Shown piece after piece: positions 6,786-13,836 of a DNA stretch of 25,220 nt. Position 1 is the first letter of the stretch. Each line of letters starts with the position of its first letter. The DNA comes from Oscillospiraceae bacterium (GTDB lineage: Bacteria; Bacillota; Clostridia; Oscillospirales; UBA929): NCBI GenBank assembly GCA_031271325.1, contig JAISVY010000102.1:1-25220 (forward strand), in the 5' to 3' direction. The translations under genes were made by a program, and so were the position numbers. A model generated the notes under the pieces. It saw only the letters and a list, made by a program, of their open reading frames with translations, searched no databases and was not told the DNA's origin.

Positions 6786-8858
6786 ATGGGCGATTGGCTG
6801 TCTTCAATCCAGCCGTGGATGATTTATCCCCGGCTGATTGCCTTTGCGGCGCTCGGGTACCTGACCTACTTCTTTGTGCGTTACTACCGCATGGAACGCC
6901 TGCGCGACAGGACGCTGGAGTGGGTGGAGCGGCGGCGGAAGCCTCCGTTCGAGCTGAAACGCACCGGGTCGCTTTCCAAAGCCGACGCCCTGCCCGCGCT
7001 GCTCATCACGCTGGCATATGCCGCGACAACCTTCTTCTATCTCGGCGACACCGTCGCGCCGCAATCATTCCGCGCGTTCCGGCGCGGCGGGGAGCCGGTC
7101 GTGATCGAGCTGAAGCAGCCGGCCACGATTGAGCGCGTTTTCTACTACACCGGCTTGTATCACGGCGACGACAGAAAGGCGTACAGCCTGCACTTCTCCT
7201 CCGACGGCGTGAACTGGGTCGAGCAAACCGGAACGCGCACCGACACGGTCAACGGGGAGCAAGTCACCACCGTCATGACCGGGCTGACGCAGGAATATTC
7301 CGAAACCTTCCGCTGGCTCAACGCGAACCTGCTGCCCGAAAAACCAAACAACACGCGCTTCATCAAAATCGGGGCGGTGCTCACGGGAAATATCAGTCAG
7401 CCGCTGGAGCTGGGCGAGGTGTCGATCGCCGTGCGGGACGAGACGGCGCAGAACCCCGGCGCCGATACTCCCGGACTGGCGCTCCCGGCATACGGCGAAA
7501 CGGTTCTCACCGCCGACGACTTGATCGTCCCGCCGGAAGCGGCGGCGCTGTTTGACGAACAGTACGCCGTACCCGAACGGTACGACGTGATGAACTCCAC
7601 CCATTTTGACGAAATTTACCACGCGCGCACGGCGTATGAGCATATCCGCAACGTAGCGCCCTATGAGCGCACCCACCCGCCGCTGGGGAAGATCATCACC
7701 TCTTGGGGCATTTCGCTGTTCGGCATGACGCCGTTTGGCTGGCGGTTTATGCCCGCCCTGTTCGGCGTTCTGATGGTGCCGCTGATCTTCATCCTGATCA
7801 AATGGCTCTTCAACAAAACCGCCGTCGCGGCATGCGGCACACTTCTCTTCGCGTTCGACTTCATGCATTTCGTCCAGACGCGCATCTCGACAATCGACGT
7901 ATACGCGGTCTTCTTCATCCTGTGTATGTACCTTTTCATGTACCGCTATATCACCGCCGGCTACGATACGCCGTTTCGGAAGAGCGCTCCGTCCCTGATT
8001 CTGACCGGGCTGTCGTTCGGCGTCGGGGCGGCGGCCAAGTGGGTCTGCGTCTACGCGGGCGCGGGACTGCTGGTTCTCTACGTTCTGTATCTCTGGAACC
8101 GGGCGAGGCATTACCGCCTGCTCGGGCGCTCGTTCATGCCGTTCCTGCTGCAAACACTCGGACTTTCGCTCGCGAGCTTTATTGCGGTGCCCGGTGTGAT
8201 ATATATCGCGTGTTACATCCCCTACGCCAAGGCGGACGTTTCTTACGGGCTTTCGATGCTCAGCGGCGGCTTCCCCGAGAAGCTTCTCGCCTGGGGCAAA
8301 GCGACATGGAATGAATTCTATGAAAACCAAATCCACATGTTCGAGTACCACGCGCGTCTGGAAGCCGAGCACAACTACGCCGCCCGCTGGTATGAATGGC
8401 TGATCGACTGGAAGCCGATCCTGTATTACTGGAACCCGGTTGACGCGGAGGGCACGCGAGGCTCCCTGTGGGCGTTTACCAATCCGCTGGTCACGTGGGC
8501 CGGGCTGGGCGCGCTGGTCGCGTGTTTCGTCGGCGTGATCAAACGGCACAGCTACGCCGCGCTGTTCATTTTGGTGGGCTATCTTTCTCAGCTCATGCCT
8601 TGGATACCGGTTCCGCGGATCACCTTCCCCTACCACTATTTCCCGTCGATGGTGTTTATTTGCCTCGGCGTGGCGTATATCTTCCACCGGATGACCGAAC
8701 GCGACCCGAAAAAGGGGTTTACGCAGATGGCGGTCTTCACCGCCGTCGCCGTCTTCCTGTTCGTGCTGTTTTATCCGTCGCTGACCGGAATGCAGGTTCC
8801 TTCTTGGTATCCCTCCTACCTGCTCCGCTGGCTCTCGCACCAAAACTGGCTGATGTAG
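6786..8858 (+). CDS. PMT/GT39-family membrane mannosyltransferase with inserted extracytoplasmic domain
   Basis: The 690-residue polytopic protein belongs to the protein O-mannosyltransferase (GT39) family, which moves mannose or a similar sugar from a polyprenyl-phosphate carrier to an acceptor outside the membrane. The core from about residue 272 carries FDEIYHARTAYE with the catalytic-type Asp275-Glu276, then ERTHPPLGK. About ten further hydrophobic segments follow, with a C-terminal region typical of the PMT four-helix domain. Unusually, two hydrophobic segments (about 12-32 and 64-84) come first, followed by a soluble stretch of about 150 residues (86-240). That stretch, with VVIELKQPATIERVFYYTG and LHFSSDGVNWVE, resembles a discoidin (F5/8 type C) carbohydrate-binding fold. 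The start at 6786 follows GGGGTGAG. It is the first gene of a four-gene cluster. Acceptor and sugar are unknown. Confidence 0.88.
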   Translation: MGDWLSSIQPWMIYPRLIAFAALGYLTYFFVRYYRMERLRDRTLEWVERRRKPPFELKRTGSLSKADALPALLITLAYAATTFFYLGDTVAPQSFRAFRRGGEPVVIELKQPATIERVFYYTGLYHGDDRKAYSLHFSSDGVNWVEQTGTRTDTVNGEQVTTVMTGLTQEYSETFRWLNANLLPEKPNNTRFIKIGAVLTGNISQPLELGEVSIAVRDETAQNPGADTPGLALPAYGETVLTADDLIVPPEAAALFDEQYAVPERYDVMNSTHFDEIYHARTAYEHIRNVAPYERTHPPLGKIITSWGISLFGMTPFGWRFMPALFGVLMVPLIFILIKWLFNKTAVAACGTLLFAFDFMHFVQTRISTIDVYAVFFILCMYLFMYRYITAGYDTPFRKSAPSLILTGLSFGVGAAAKWVCVYAGAGLLVLYVLYLWNRARHYRLLGRSFMPFLLQTLGLSLASFIAVPGVIYIACYIPYAKADVSYGLSMLSGGFPEKLLAWGKATWNEFYENQIHMFEYHARLEAEHNYAARWYEWLIDWKPILYYWNPVDAEGTRGSLWAFTNPLVTWAGLGALVACFVGVIKRHSYAALFILVGYLSQLMPWIPVPRITFPYHYFPSMVFICLGVAYIFHRMTERDPKKGFTQMAVFTAVAVFLFVLFYPSLTGMQVPSWYPSYLLRWLSHQNWLM

Positions 8859-8866
8859 GAGGCTGT

Positions 8867-9631
8867 ATGTTTCTAGCCGATACCCATACGCACAGCAACT
8901 TTTCCCCGGACGGGCGGGACAGTTTCTCCGCGATGCTGGCGGCTGCGGGACGCGCCGGGCTGGACGAGCTGACCGTCACCGACCATTGCGACATCAGCAA
9001 GCCCGCTCCCTTCCCGGCGGCGGAGCGCCGCGCCGCGTTTATAAAAGCCGCCGCCGGAAACCGAACCGGGGTAAAATTACTGCTCGGCATCGAGCTGGGC
9101 GAGGCGATCCACGACACCGCGCGGGCGGAGCGGGAGATCGCCGCCGTGCCGTACGACTTCATCATCGGATCCCACCACGAGCTTCGGGGGGAGAGGGATT
9201 TTTACCATCTTCGCTATGAGTCGGAAGCGGAATGTTATCAGTTGCTGGAACGCTATTTCACGGAACTCACCGAATTCGCCGCATGGGGGCGGTTCGACGT
9301 GCTGGGGCATCTGTGCTATCCTTTGCGGTACATGAGCAGGTTTCCGGTTCGGATACTGCCCCGGTACGAAGACGAAATACGCGCGTTGTTCAAAGCCCTG
9401 CGGGAGGGCGGCAAGGGCATCGAGCTGAACCTGAGCCGCCTGCAGCCCTTCGGCGACGTTCTCGCGCTGTGGCGCGAATGCGGCGGCGAAATTGTGACAA
9501 TCGGCTCGGACGCGCACCGCGCCGCCGACGTGGGCAAGCATATCAAAGCCGGGGCGGATATACTGCGCGAAGCGGGGTTCCGGTATGTTGCCGCGTTTGA
9601 ACAGAGGAGGGTACGATTTGAGAAGATATAA
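8867..9631 (+). CDS. PHP-domain phosphatase, histidinol-phosphatase (HisK/HisJ) like
   Basis: This 254-residue protein has the complete set of PHP metal-binding motifs: DTHTHSNFSPDG (residues 5-16), TDHCD, a GIELGE segment, IIGSHHEL, GHLCYP and a C-terminal IGSDAHRAADVG. Length and motif spacing match the histidinol-phosphatase subgroup, which hydrolyses L-histidinol phosphate. No other histidine genes are nearby, so another phosphoester substrate is possible. The start is ATG 8867: AGGAGG overlaps the TAG stop of the upstream gene and sits 4 nt before it. An upstream extension in the same frame has no support. Overlapping signals indicate translational coupling with both neighbours. Confidence 0.88.
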   Translation: MFLADTHTHSNFSPDGRDSFSAMLAAAGRAGLDELTVTDHCDISKPAPFPAAERRAAFIKAAAGNRTGVKLLLGIELGEAIHDTARAEREIAAVPYDFIIGSHHELRGERDFYHLRYESEAECYQLLERYFTELTEFAAWGRFDVLGHLCYPLRYMSRFPVRILPRYEDEIRALFKALREGGKGIELNLSRLQPFGDVLALWRECGGEIVTIGSDAHRAADVGKHIKAGADILREAGFRYVAAFEQRRVRFEKI

Positions 9632-10496
9632 ATCCGCAGGGGCGAACACAGTGCGCCCGTTAATCCCAATCGCGCTCTGCGTGTTTCTGCTGTCCGGGTG
9701 CGTGAGCGTTGACCCGTTCCCGACGCCGGTGCTGTCGCCGGACCCGTCGCCCGAGGTGACGGAGACCGAACCGTATCTGCCCGAAAACCCCACGCCGGTA
9801 GACCCGCCGGTGATTCCCCCGCCGGATTTCCCCACGTCGTCCGGCGACGTCACCCCGCCGGAGGCTACCCCCGAGTGGAGCGATAACAATCTAGCAATCG
9901 ATACGCTCTCCTACCAAAATGATTTTACCGACGGCGGCGTGGTGCGCCTGCCCGCGTTCGGCGTCTTCCCCCAAACGGGCGACGCGGTCATCGACGGCTA
10001 TTACGAGCGCTGCCGGGACGATTTTGAGCGGATGTGCGGCGAGCTGGCCGAAGACGCGAAGTCGGATGCCGCCGTGTATCAGTGCAACGCCGAATACTTC
10101 GTGGAGTGCAACGCGGGCGGAATCCTGAGCGTTTCCCGCATGGTACATACCAACACGGGCGGCGCGCACGGGATGACAGCCCTGATTTGCGAAACATTCT
10201 CCGTGGAGGAGGGCATCCTGCTTACCTTGGACGATTTCTTCAGCGTCGGGCGCGAAGAGTATACCGTCCGTCTGAGGGGCGTCATAGAGCGCGTGATCGA
10301 CGCGAACCCCGAACGCTACTGGGCAGACGCGAAAGAGGTCGCCGCCCAGATCTTTCCGTACGATGTTTTCTGCATCACGCAAAACGGCGTGTCGCTGTTG
10401 TTCCATGAATACACGCTCGGTCCCTACACCACCGGGATTGTGCGTATCGATGTTCCGCTCGACGAAATCTCGGATATTTTCCGCCTGCCGGGCTAA
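9618..10496 (+). CDS. Lipoprotein with DUF3298/RsiV-like domain
   Basis: I place the start at TTG 9618 because AGAGGAGG (9603-9610) lies 7 nt upstream and the signal peptide follows directly. The 292-residue product has a basic N-terminus, a hydrophobic core and the lipobox LSGC with Cys28, so it should be lipid-anchored on the outer face of the membrane. A Pro/Thr/Ser-rich linker (about 30-80) leads to a globular domain. That domain contains MVHTNTGGAHG, then LTLDDFF, then a C-terminal LLFHEYTLGPYTTG, the pattern of DUF3298 proteins such as the RsiV and PdaC extracellular regions. Those relatives bind or act on cell-wall glycans, but no function is established here. The gene overlaps the end of the PHP gene by 14 bp in another frame, implying coupled translation. 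Confidence 0.82.
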   Translation: MRRYKSAGANTVRPLIPIALCVFLLSGCVSVDPFPTPVLSPDPSPEVTETEPYLPENPTPVDPPVIPPPDFPTSSGDVTPPEATPEWSDNNLAIDTLSYQNDFTDGGVVRLPAFGVFPQTGDAVIDGYYERCRDDFERMCGELAEDAKSDAAVYQCNAEYFVECNAGGILSVSRMVHTNTGGAHGMTALICETFSVEEGILLTLDDFFSVGREEYTVRLRGVIERVIDANPERYWADAKEVAAQIFPYDVFCITQNGVSLLFHEYTLGPYTTGIVRIDVPLDEISDIFRLPG

Positions 10497-10505
10497 TCTA
10501 TCTTC

Positions 10506-11993
10506 ATGAACGTATATTTAATCGGTTTTTATAACCCCAAAGCGCTCGGGCTGCGCTATCTGGAACGCGCTTTGCAGAGCGCGGGGCACGAGGTGCGCAT
10601 CCTCTTTTTCAAGAGTTTCAACAGCATGAATCCCAAAGCAGCGGACGAACGGGAACTCGCGCTGCTGCGGCAGGACATACAGGCGTTCAAGCCCGGCATG
10701 ATCGGGCTGAGCGTCATGGCTTCGCTCTACCTCGAAACGGTAGACGCGGTCAGCGCCATGCTGCGCGAAGCGTTTACCGTTCCCATAGTCTGGGGCGGGG
10801 TATACCCGACGATGTTCCCGGAGGAATGCCTCAAGCGCTGCGACTATGTGCTGCGCGGCGAGGGCGAGGAAGCGGTTGTCGAGCTTGTTTCGGCGCTGGC
10901 GTCCGGCGGGGCGGTCAACGGCATCGCGAACCTCGCGTACCGTCAGGGGGAAGAGACGGTCATCAACCCGCTCCGCCCGCTGGAGCGCGACCTCGACCGC
11001 TTCGGGCTGCCGGACATCGGCGGGGACAACAAAGCCCTGATCGAAAACAGCGCGCTGACCCCCGGCGACCCGCAGCTGTCTTCCTACAGCTACGAGACGG
11101 GCGCGGGGCGCGGCTGCCCTTACGCCTGCTCCTACTGTTGCTCGGTCAATCTCAACCGCCTGCACAGGGGGCTTGGTCCGGTGGTGCGCTTCCGCGATCC
11201 CGACATGGTGATCGAAGAGCTTCTCCTCGCGAAGCGGCGCATGAAGAAACTGCTGTTTATCCACTTCTGGGACGAGATTTTTTCCGACGACCCCGAGTGG
11301 GTGCGTCGTTTCGCGGCGCGTTACAAAAAGGAGATCAAGCTGCCGTTCGAGATTTGGGGGCATCCGCTCAAGACCAACCGGGACACCGTCATGACGCTTC
11401 GCAAAGCGGGGCTTTACAAAGTGGTGATGGGCATCCAAAGCGGCTCGCCCGCCATCCGCAAAGATGTATTTCACCGCCCCGAATCGCAGGAGGATATTCT
11501 GGCGGCGGCGCGTACGCTGAAAGAATGCGGCGTTCCGCACATCATATACGACCTGATGCTGCGCCACCCGTTCGAGACGGAGGAAACAATCCGCGAAACG
11601 TTTGCCTTCTGCCTCTCAATGCCGCGCGGCTTCTCACTGCAGATGCACGGGCTGAACTTCCTGCCCGGCACCGACATTGTCGGCATGGCGGTTGAGCGGG
11701 GACTGGTGCCGCCGGACGAGATGGCGTCGCTCACCTCGGCGGGCATGGAAGACCAATATTCCCGCCACTGGAAGCGGGACAACCAAAACCCCGTGATCAA
11801 CTTCTGGTATCACCTCATCTACCTGACCCAGTTTGGGCTGTACCGCAGGAAGACCGTACGCCTCTCACGCGATCCGCTGTCCGCGGAAAACCGACGGAAA
11901 GCGGAACGGGCGGTTCGCAGAGCTGCTTCACTGGAAAAAATGCGGAATCTCATCCACAAACTGCGCACCGCCTGGCGCGGATTTTGGCGATAA
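10506..11993 (+). CDS. B12-binding-domain-type radical SAM protein (BchE-like class)
   Basis: The 495-residue protein has an N-terminal Rossmann-like cobalamin-binding-type domain (about 1-145, with GLSVMASLYLETVDA, WGGVYPTMFPEE and VLRGEGEEAV). The radical SAM core follows, with its iron-sulfur motif CPYACSYC at Cys204, Cys208 and Cys211. Cys212 is an extra adjacent cysteine. The classical DxHxxG cobalamin motif is not evident, as in many members of this class. Such enzymes perform methylations or rearrangements on lipids, tetrapyrroles or secondary metabolites. The substrate here cannot be inferred. It starts 9 bp after the lipoprotein stop with no recognisable Shine-Dalgarno sequence, so translation may depend on coupling. 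It ends the cluster that begins at 6786. Confidence 0.88.
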   Translation: MNVYLIGFYNPKALGLRYLERALQSAGHEVRILFFKSFNSMNPKAADERELALLRQDIQAFKPGMIGLSVMASLYLETVDAVSAMLREAFTVPIVWGGVYPTMFPEECLKRCDYVLRGEGEEAVVELVSALASGGAVNGIANLAYRQGEETVINPLRPLERDLDRFGLPDIGGDNKALIENSALTPGDPQLSSYSYETGAGRGCPYACSYCCSVNLNRLHRGLGPVVRFRDPDMVIEELLLAKRRMKKLLFIHFWDEIFSDDPEWVRRFAARYKKEIKLPFEIWGHPLKTNRDTVMTLRKAGLYKVVMGIQSGSPAIRKDVFHRPESQEDILAAARTLKECGVPHIIYDLMLRHPFETEETIRETFAFCLSMPRGFSLQMHGLNFLPGTDIVGMAVERGLVPPDEMASLTSAGMEDQYSRHWKRDNQNPVINFWYHLIYLTQFGLYRRKTVRLSRDPLSAENRRKAERAVRRAASLEKMRNLIHKLRTAWRGFWR

Positions 11994-12083
11994 ACCTTTT
12001 TTCAAATAGACAATGCAAGGCATAGCCGTGCAGCCCCAAACGCCGTTCTGCCCGGCAAGTTCGAAAATTTCACAAAATTGCGA

Positions 12084-12112
12084 TTGACATCACCAAGGGC
12101 AAAGAGTACAAT
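12084..12112 (+). promoter_or_regulatory. Consensus promoter for a short plus-strand RNA
   Basis: TTGACA (12084-12089), a 17-nt spacer and TACAAT (12107-12112) match the sigma-A consensus at 11 of 12 positions. Transcription should begin near 12119. No protein gene with a ribosome binding site follows before the terminator at 12182-12219, so the product is probably a small RNA. Confidence 0.8.
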
Positions 12113-12151
12113 ACAAACAGAAGGGCATTGCCGATAAGCGGTTAGCCCGTG

Positions 12152-12165
12152 TTAGGAACTCCTAA
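12152..12165 (+). other. Perfect small hairpin in the predicted antisense RNA
   Basis: TTAGGA (12152-12157) and TCCTAA (12160-12165) pair exactly around the 2-nt stretch AC. In RNA the inner pairs would open to give a usable loop. It separates the 5' hairpin from the terminator stem. Confidence 0.5.
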
Positions 12166-12172
12166 GGCAAAA

Positions 12173-12219
12173 AAAGCACTTAGAAACCGTCACTTGGCTG
12201 AGTGGCGGTTTCTGCTTTT
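12173..12219. terminator. Bidirectional intrinsic terminator shared by convergent RNAs
   Basis: AGAAACCGTCAC (12182-12193) pairs with GTGGCGGTTTCT (12202-12213) around an 8-nt loop, with one G-T wobble. Flanking AAAAGC (about 12172-12177) and GCTTTT (12214-12219) extend the stem after a 4-nt bulge. They provide a T-tract on the plus strand, and the longer A-run at 12168-12175 gives a run of T residues on the minus strand. It can therefore stop both convergent transcripts. Confidence 0.82.
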
Positions 12220-12267
12220 CACGATAATCGTGACGGTGAACCGCCCGATATGTAACGTGATACGCAT
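12190..12267 (-). CDS. Putative 25-residue small hydrophobic-basic peptide (type I toxin candidate)
   Basis: ATG at 12267 is preceded by GGAGGTG (12280-12274) with 6-nt spacing, a near-ideal ribosome binding site. The peptide starts MRITLHIGRFTV, continues with a short hydrophobic stretch (TIIV), and ends in a basic tail containing KSRNRH. The stop codon TGA (12192-12190) lies within the shared terminator stem. A consensus promoter on the same strand at 12350-12378 would produce a leader of about 75 nt. Small size, a hydrophobic-then-basic profile, a hairpin over the ribosome binding site and a convergent antisense RNA are all features of type I toxins. I cannot assign it to a named toxin family. 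The hydrophobic segment is short for a membrane span, and it might instead be a non-functional reading frame of an RNA element. Confidence 0.55.
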   Translation of the reverse strand: MRITLHIGRFTVTIIVKSRNRHSAK

Positions 12268-12273
12268 TGGCTG

Positions 12274-12293
12274 CACCTCCCTTCCGGGTGGTG
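12274..12293 (-). promoter_or_regulatory. Hairpin that would sequester the small-ORF ribosome binding site
   Basis: In the minus-strand RNA, CACCACCC (12293-12286) faces GGGAGGTG (12281-12274) around a GGAA tetraloop, with one internal mismatch. The right arm contains the whole Shine-Dalgarno sequence of the 25-codon ORF. A comparable leader stem-loop represses Fst translation in the pAD1 par locus. Confidence 0.6.
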
Positions 12294-12349
12294 TGGCTCA
12301 ACCGCCTACCGTATATGGCAATGCCCTGCGGGGCAACCCCCGCGTTCGC

Positions 12350-12378
12350 ATTATACCCAATACAGCGTATGTTGTCAA
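12350..12378 (-). promoter_or_regulatory. Perfect-consensus promoter for the minus-strand small-ORF transcript
   Basis: On the minus strand, TTGACA (12378-12373), a 17-nt spacer and TATAAT (12355-12350) match the sigma-A consensus at all 12 positions. Transcription would start near 12343 and end at the terminator near 12170, giving an RNA of roughly 175 nt that carries the 25-codon ORF. Confidence 0.85.
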
Positions 12379-12413
12379 CCGCGCGTTTTCCGTGCAAACT
12401 GTAAACATTCCGC

Positions 12414-12442
12414 TTGACAAAACCGGCCGGCGGGAGTATGCT
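12414..12442 (+). promoter_or_regulatory. Promoter of the V/A-type ATPase operon
   Basis: TTGACA (12414-12419), a 17-nt spacer and TATGCT (12437-12442) place the transcription start near 12449, about 27 nt before the first ATPase gene. Its -35 lies only 35 bp from the -35 of the divergent minus-strand promoter. Confidence 0.78.
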
Positions 12443-12475
12443 ACATCTGCTATCATTTAGGGGGTGCGCCGCGCT

Positions 12476-12796
12476 GTGAAACATGCGGATTTAATCAACA
12501 GCATTATCGAGGCCGAGCAGCAGGCGCAGACGCTTGCGGCGGCGGCGCGCGAAAAAAAGCTGCGTCTTCGCGAAGACCTCAGTGAAAGCTCCGAGAAACT
12601 GCGGCAGGATTACCTGGCGCAGGCGGACGCGCGGATCAGCGCGGTGCGGGAACGCGAGGAAAAGCAAAACAGCGACGCGATCGAAGGCGTCAATCTCCTA
12701 CACCGCATGGAAATGGAAAGCATGGAGCGGCTTTACGGGGAACACCGCGCCGAATGGGTTGATAAACTCTACACAATGGTGGTCGGGCGTTCATGA
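12476..12796 (+). CDS. ntpF: V/A-type ATPase peripheral-stalk subunit G/H
   Basis: This 106-residue protein is almost wholly helical and charged (heptad-like AEQQAQTLAAAAREKKLRLRED and onward). That fits the G/H peripheral-stalk subunit, which pairs with subunit E to hold the catalytic head against the membrane domain. Sequence conservation in this family is low, so length, coiled-coil character and first place in the ATPase operon carry the call. Two in-frame GTG starts exist. I prefer 12476, since AGGGGG (12459-12464) lies 11 nt upstream, whereas the GTG at 12464 overlaps that site. The stop overlaps the start of the next gene (ATGA), indicating coupling. Confidence 0.8.
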   Translation: MKHADLINSIIEAEQQAQTLAAAAREKKLRLREDLSESSEKLRQDYLAQADARISAVREREEKQNSDAIEGVNLLHRMEMESMERLYGEHRAEWVDKLYTMVVGRS

Positions 12797-13836
12797 CAGC
12801 CGACCTGACACGGTACGGCGCGGTGACCGCCAAGGTTCGCGCCATGTACGGCAAGCGGCTGAAAGCCGCGGACTATGCCACAATGGCGGCGATGAAATCG
12901 GTTACCGAGGTCGCCGATTTTTTACGCGGCCATCCGGGCTGGGATGAGGCGCTGGCGACGGCGGATACCGCTTCGCTGCGCCGGGAACGGTTGGAGGGCA
13001 TTCTGCGCCGGAGTTGTCTCGCGCGTGTGCTGCGACTGTTTCTCTATATGCGCCGGGAAGACCGGGTCGCGATGCGCTACCCCATTCTGGCCGTAGAGAT
13101 GGAACAGCTGATGCGGGTGATGCGGCTGGCTTCGGCGGGGCAGGCCGCCGACTATGTCTTCGACCAGCCGGAGATCGTAAAAACGCTGAGCCGGGTGCGG
13201 TTTGACCTGCTGCCGGGGGTTGTGACCTACGACGACCTGCTGGAAGTTCTAAAGAACACGGATTTTCACACCGCCCTAAAGCGCATCCGTCCCGAAAACG
13301 GGGAGTTCCCCCCCTATTTGCTGGTGGAGGCGCAGATGCGGCGCGGTTATTTCCGCTCGCTTGAGGGGCTTCTGCGGGGGCGGCCGGGGAAGTCCGGGGA
13401 GCTTCTGCGGGAAGCGGTCGGCATACAGGCCGACTGGATCAACATCACGATGGTGGAGCGTGTCCTGCGGTATTACCCCTCGATCATGCCCGACATTTTT
13501 CAATATCTGCTGCCGGTCAGCGCCCACATAAAACCGGTGGAGCTTCGCGCGATGATTTCGCTGGAGAACGCCGACGGTCTGCGCGGGCTGCTGGCACGCA
13601 CGCATTACGCCCCGTATCTCGCCGGGCGCGACGGCGACTCGCTGGAAAAAATCGCGCAGATTTGCCTGATGACCTTCTTTCGGCGGCAGATGGCGGGCGG
13701 ATTTCCCTCCGTGTTCATGCCGATCGCCTTCATCAACCTCTATCAAAACGAGCTGCAAAACCTAATCCACACGATAGAAAGCGTGCGCTACAGCCTACCG
13801 CCGGAAGCGGTGGAGAGAAATTTAATTCTGATTTGA
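12793..13836 (+). CDS. ntpC: V/A-type ATPase subunit C (d-like)
   Basis: The 347-residue, mostly helical protein matches the usual size of the V/A-type ATPase C subunit (related to eukaryotic subunit d). This subunit joins the central rotor stalk to the proteolipid ring. Recognisable features are the N-terminal YGAVTAKVRAMYGKRL, the internal repeat-like helices and the C-terminal FINLYQNELQNLIHTIE segment, as in other family members. It overlaps the upstream gene by 4 bp and is followed by a 206-bp palindromic spacer. In Enterococcus hirae the C gene lies further downstream (order F-I-K-E-C-G-A-B-D), so the order here is different. Confidence 0.9.
   Translation: MTADLTRYGAVTAKVRAMYGKRLKAADYATMAAMKSVTEVADFLRGHPGWDEALATADTASLRRERLEGILRRSCLARVLRLFLYMRREDRVAMRYPILAVEMEQLMRVMRLASAGQAADYVFDQPEIVKTLSRVRFDLLPGVVTYDDLLEVLKNTDFHTALKRIRPENGEFPPYLLVEAQMRRGYFRSLEGLLRGRPGKSGELLREAVGIQADWINITMVERVLRYYPSIMPDIFQYLLPVSAHIKPVELRAMISLENADGLRGLLARTHYAPYLAGRDGDSLEKIAQICLMTFFRRQMAGGFPSVFMPIAFINLYQNELQNLIHTIESVRYSLPPEAVERNLILI

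Larger units (their letters stand above)
12119..12219 (+). ncRNA. Predicted ~100-nt antisense (antitoxin-type) RNA
   Basis: The ends are inferred from the promoter at 12084-12112 and the terminator with TTTT at 12216-12219. The RNA would contain a 5' hairpin closed by GGGC/GCCC (12123-12148), a perfect TTAGGA-AC-TCCTAA hairpin (12152-12165) and the terminator stem. It has no ribosome binding site. It is complementary to the 3' end of the minus-strand transcript, including the last eight codons and stop of its 25-codon ORF. That is the expected position for a 3'-overlapping type I antitoxin. Transcript ends and function are predictions. Confidence 0.6.
11994..12463. other. 470-bp non-coding region with convergent promoters and shared terminator
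   Basis: Two consensus promoters point toward each other and flank one bidirectional terminator, and a third promoter serves the ATPase operon. The individual parts are listed separately. The two longer ORFs that cross this region (12149-12460 plus, 12152-12484 minus) lack ribosome binding sites and recognisable domains, and I regard them as spurious. The first 90 bp (11994-12083) shows nothing notable. Confidence 0.7.

Noticed and set aside
7065..8843. 592-codon open frame on the minus strand opposite the PMT-family gene
   Set aside because: It is the codon-complement shadow of a GC-rich gene. It has no ribosome binding site or recognisable domain, while the plus-strand frame has full PMT motifs.
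12149..12219. Holin-like toxin ORF on the plus strand of the convergent module
   Set aside because: Loci of the Fst/TxpA kind often carry a toxin ORF before the terminator, but only about 60 nt separate the plus transcription start from the terminator stem here, with no ribosome binding site. The coding strand is better placed on the minus side.
12149..12460. 103-codon plus-strand frame across the convergent-promoter region
   Set aside because: It starts with GTG without a ribosome binding site and reads through the terminator hairpin and across the opposing promoter. The apparent RNRH similarity to the minus-strand peptide arises from the palindromic stem.
12152..12484. 110-codon minus-strand frame in the same gap
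   Set aside because: It would start upstream of the minus-strand promoter, inside the ATPase gene, and lacks a ribosome binding site. The 25-codon frame with a perfect site is in a different frame.
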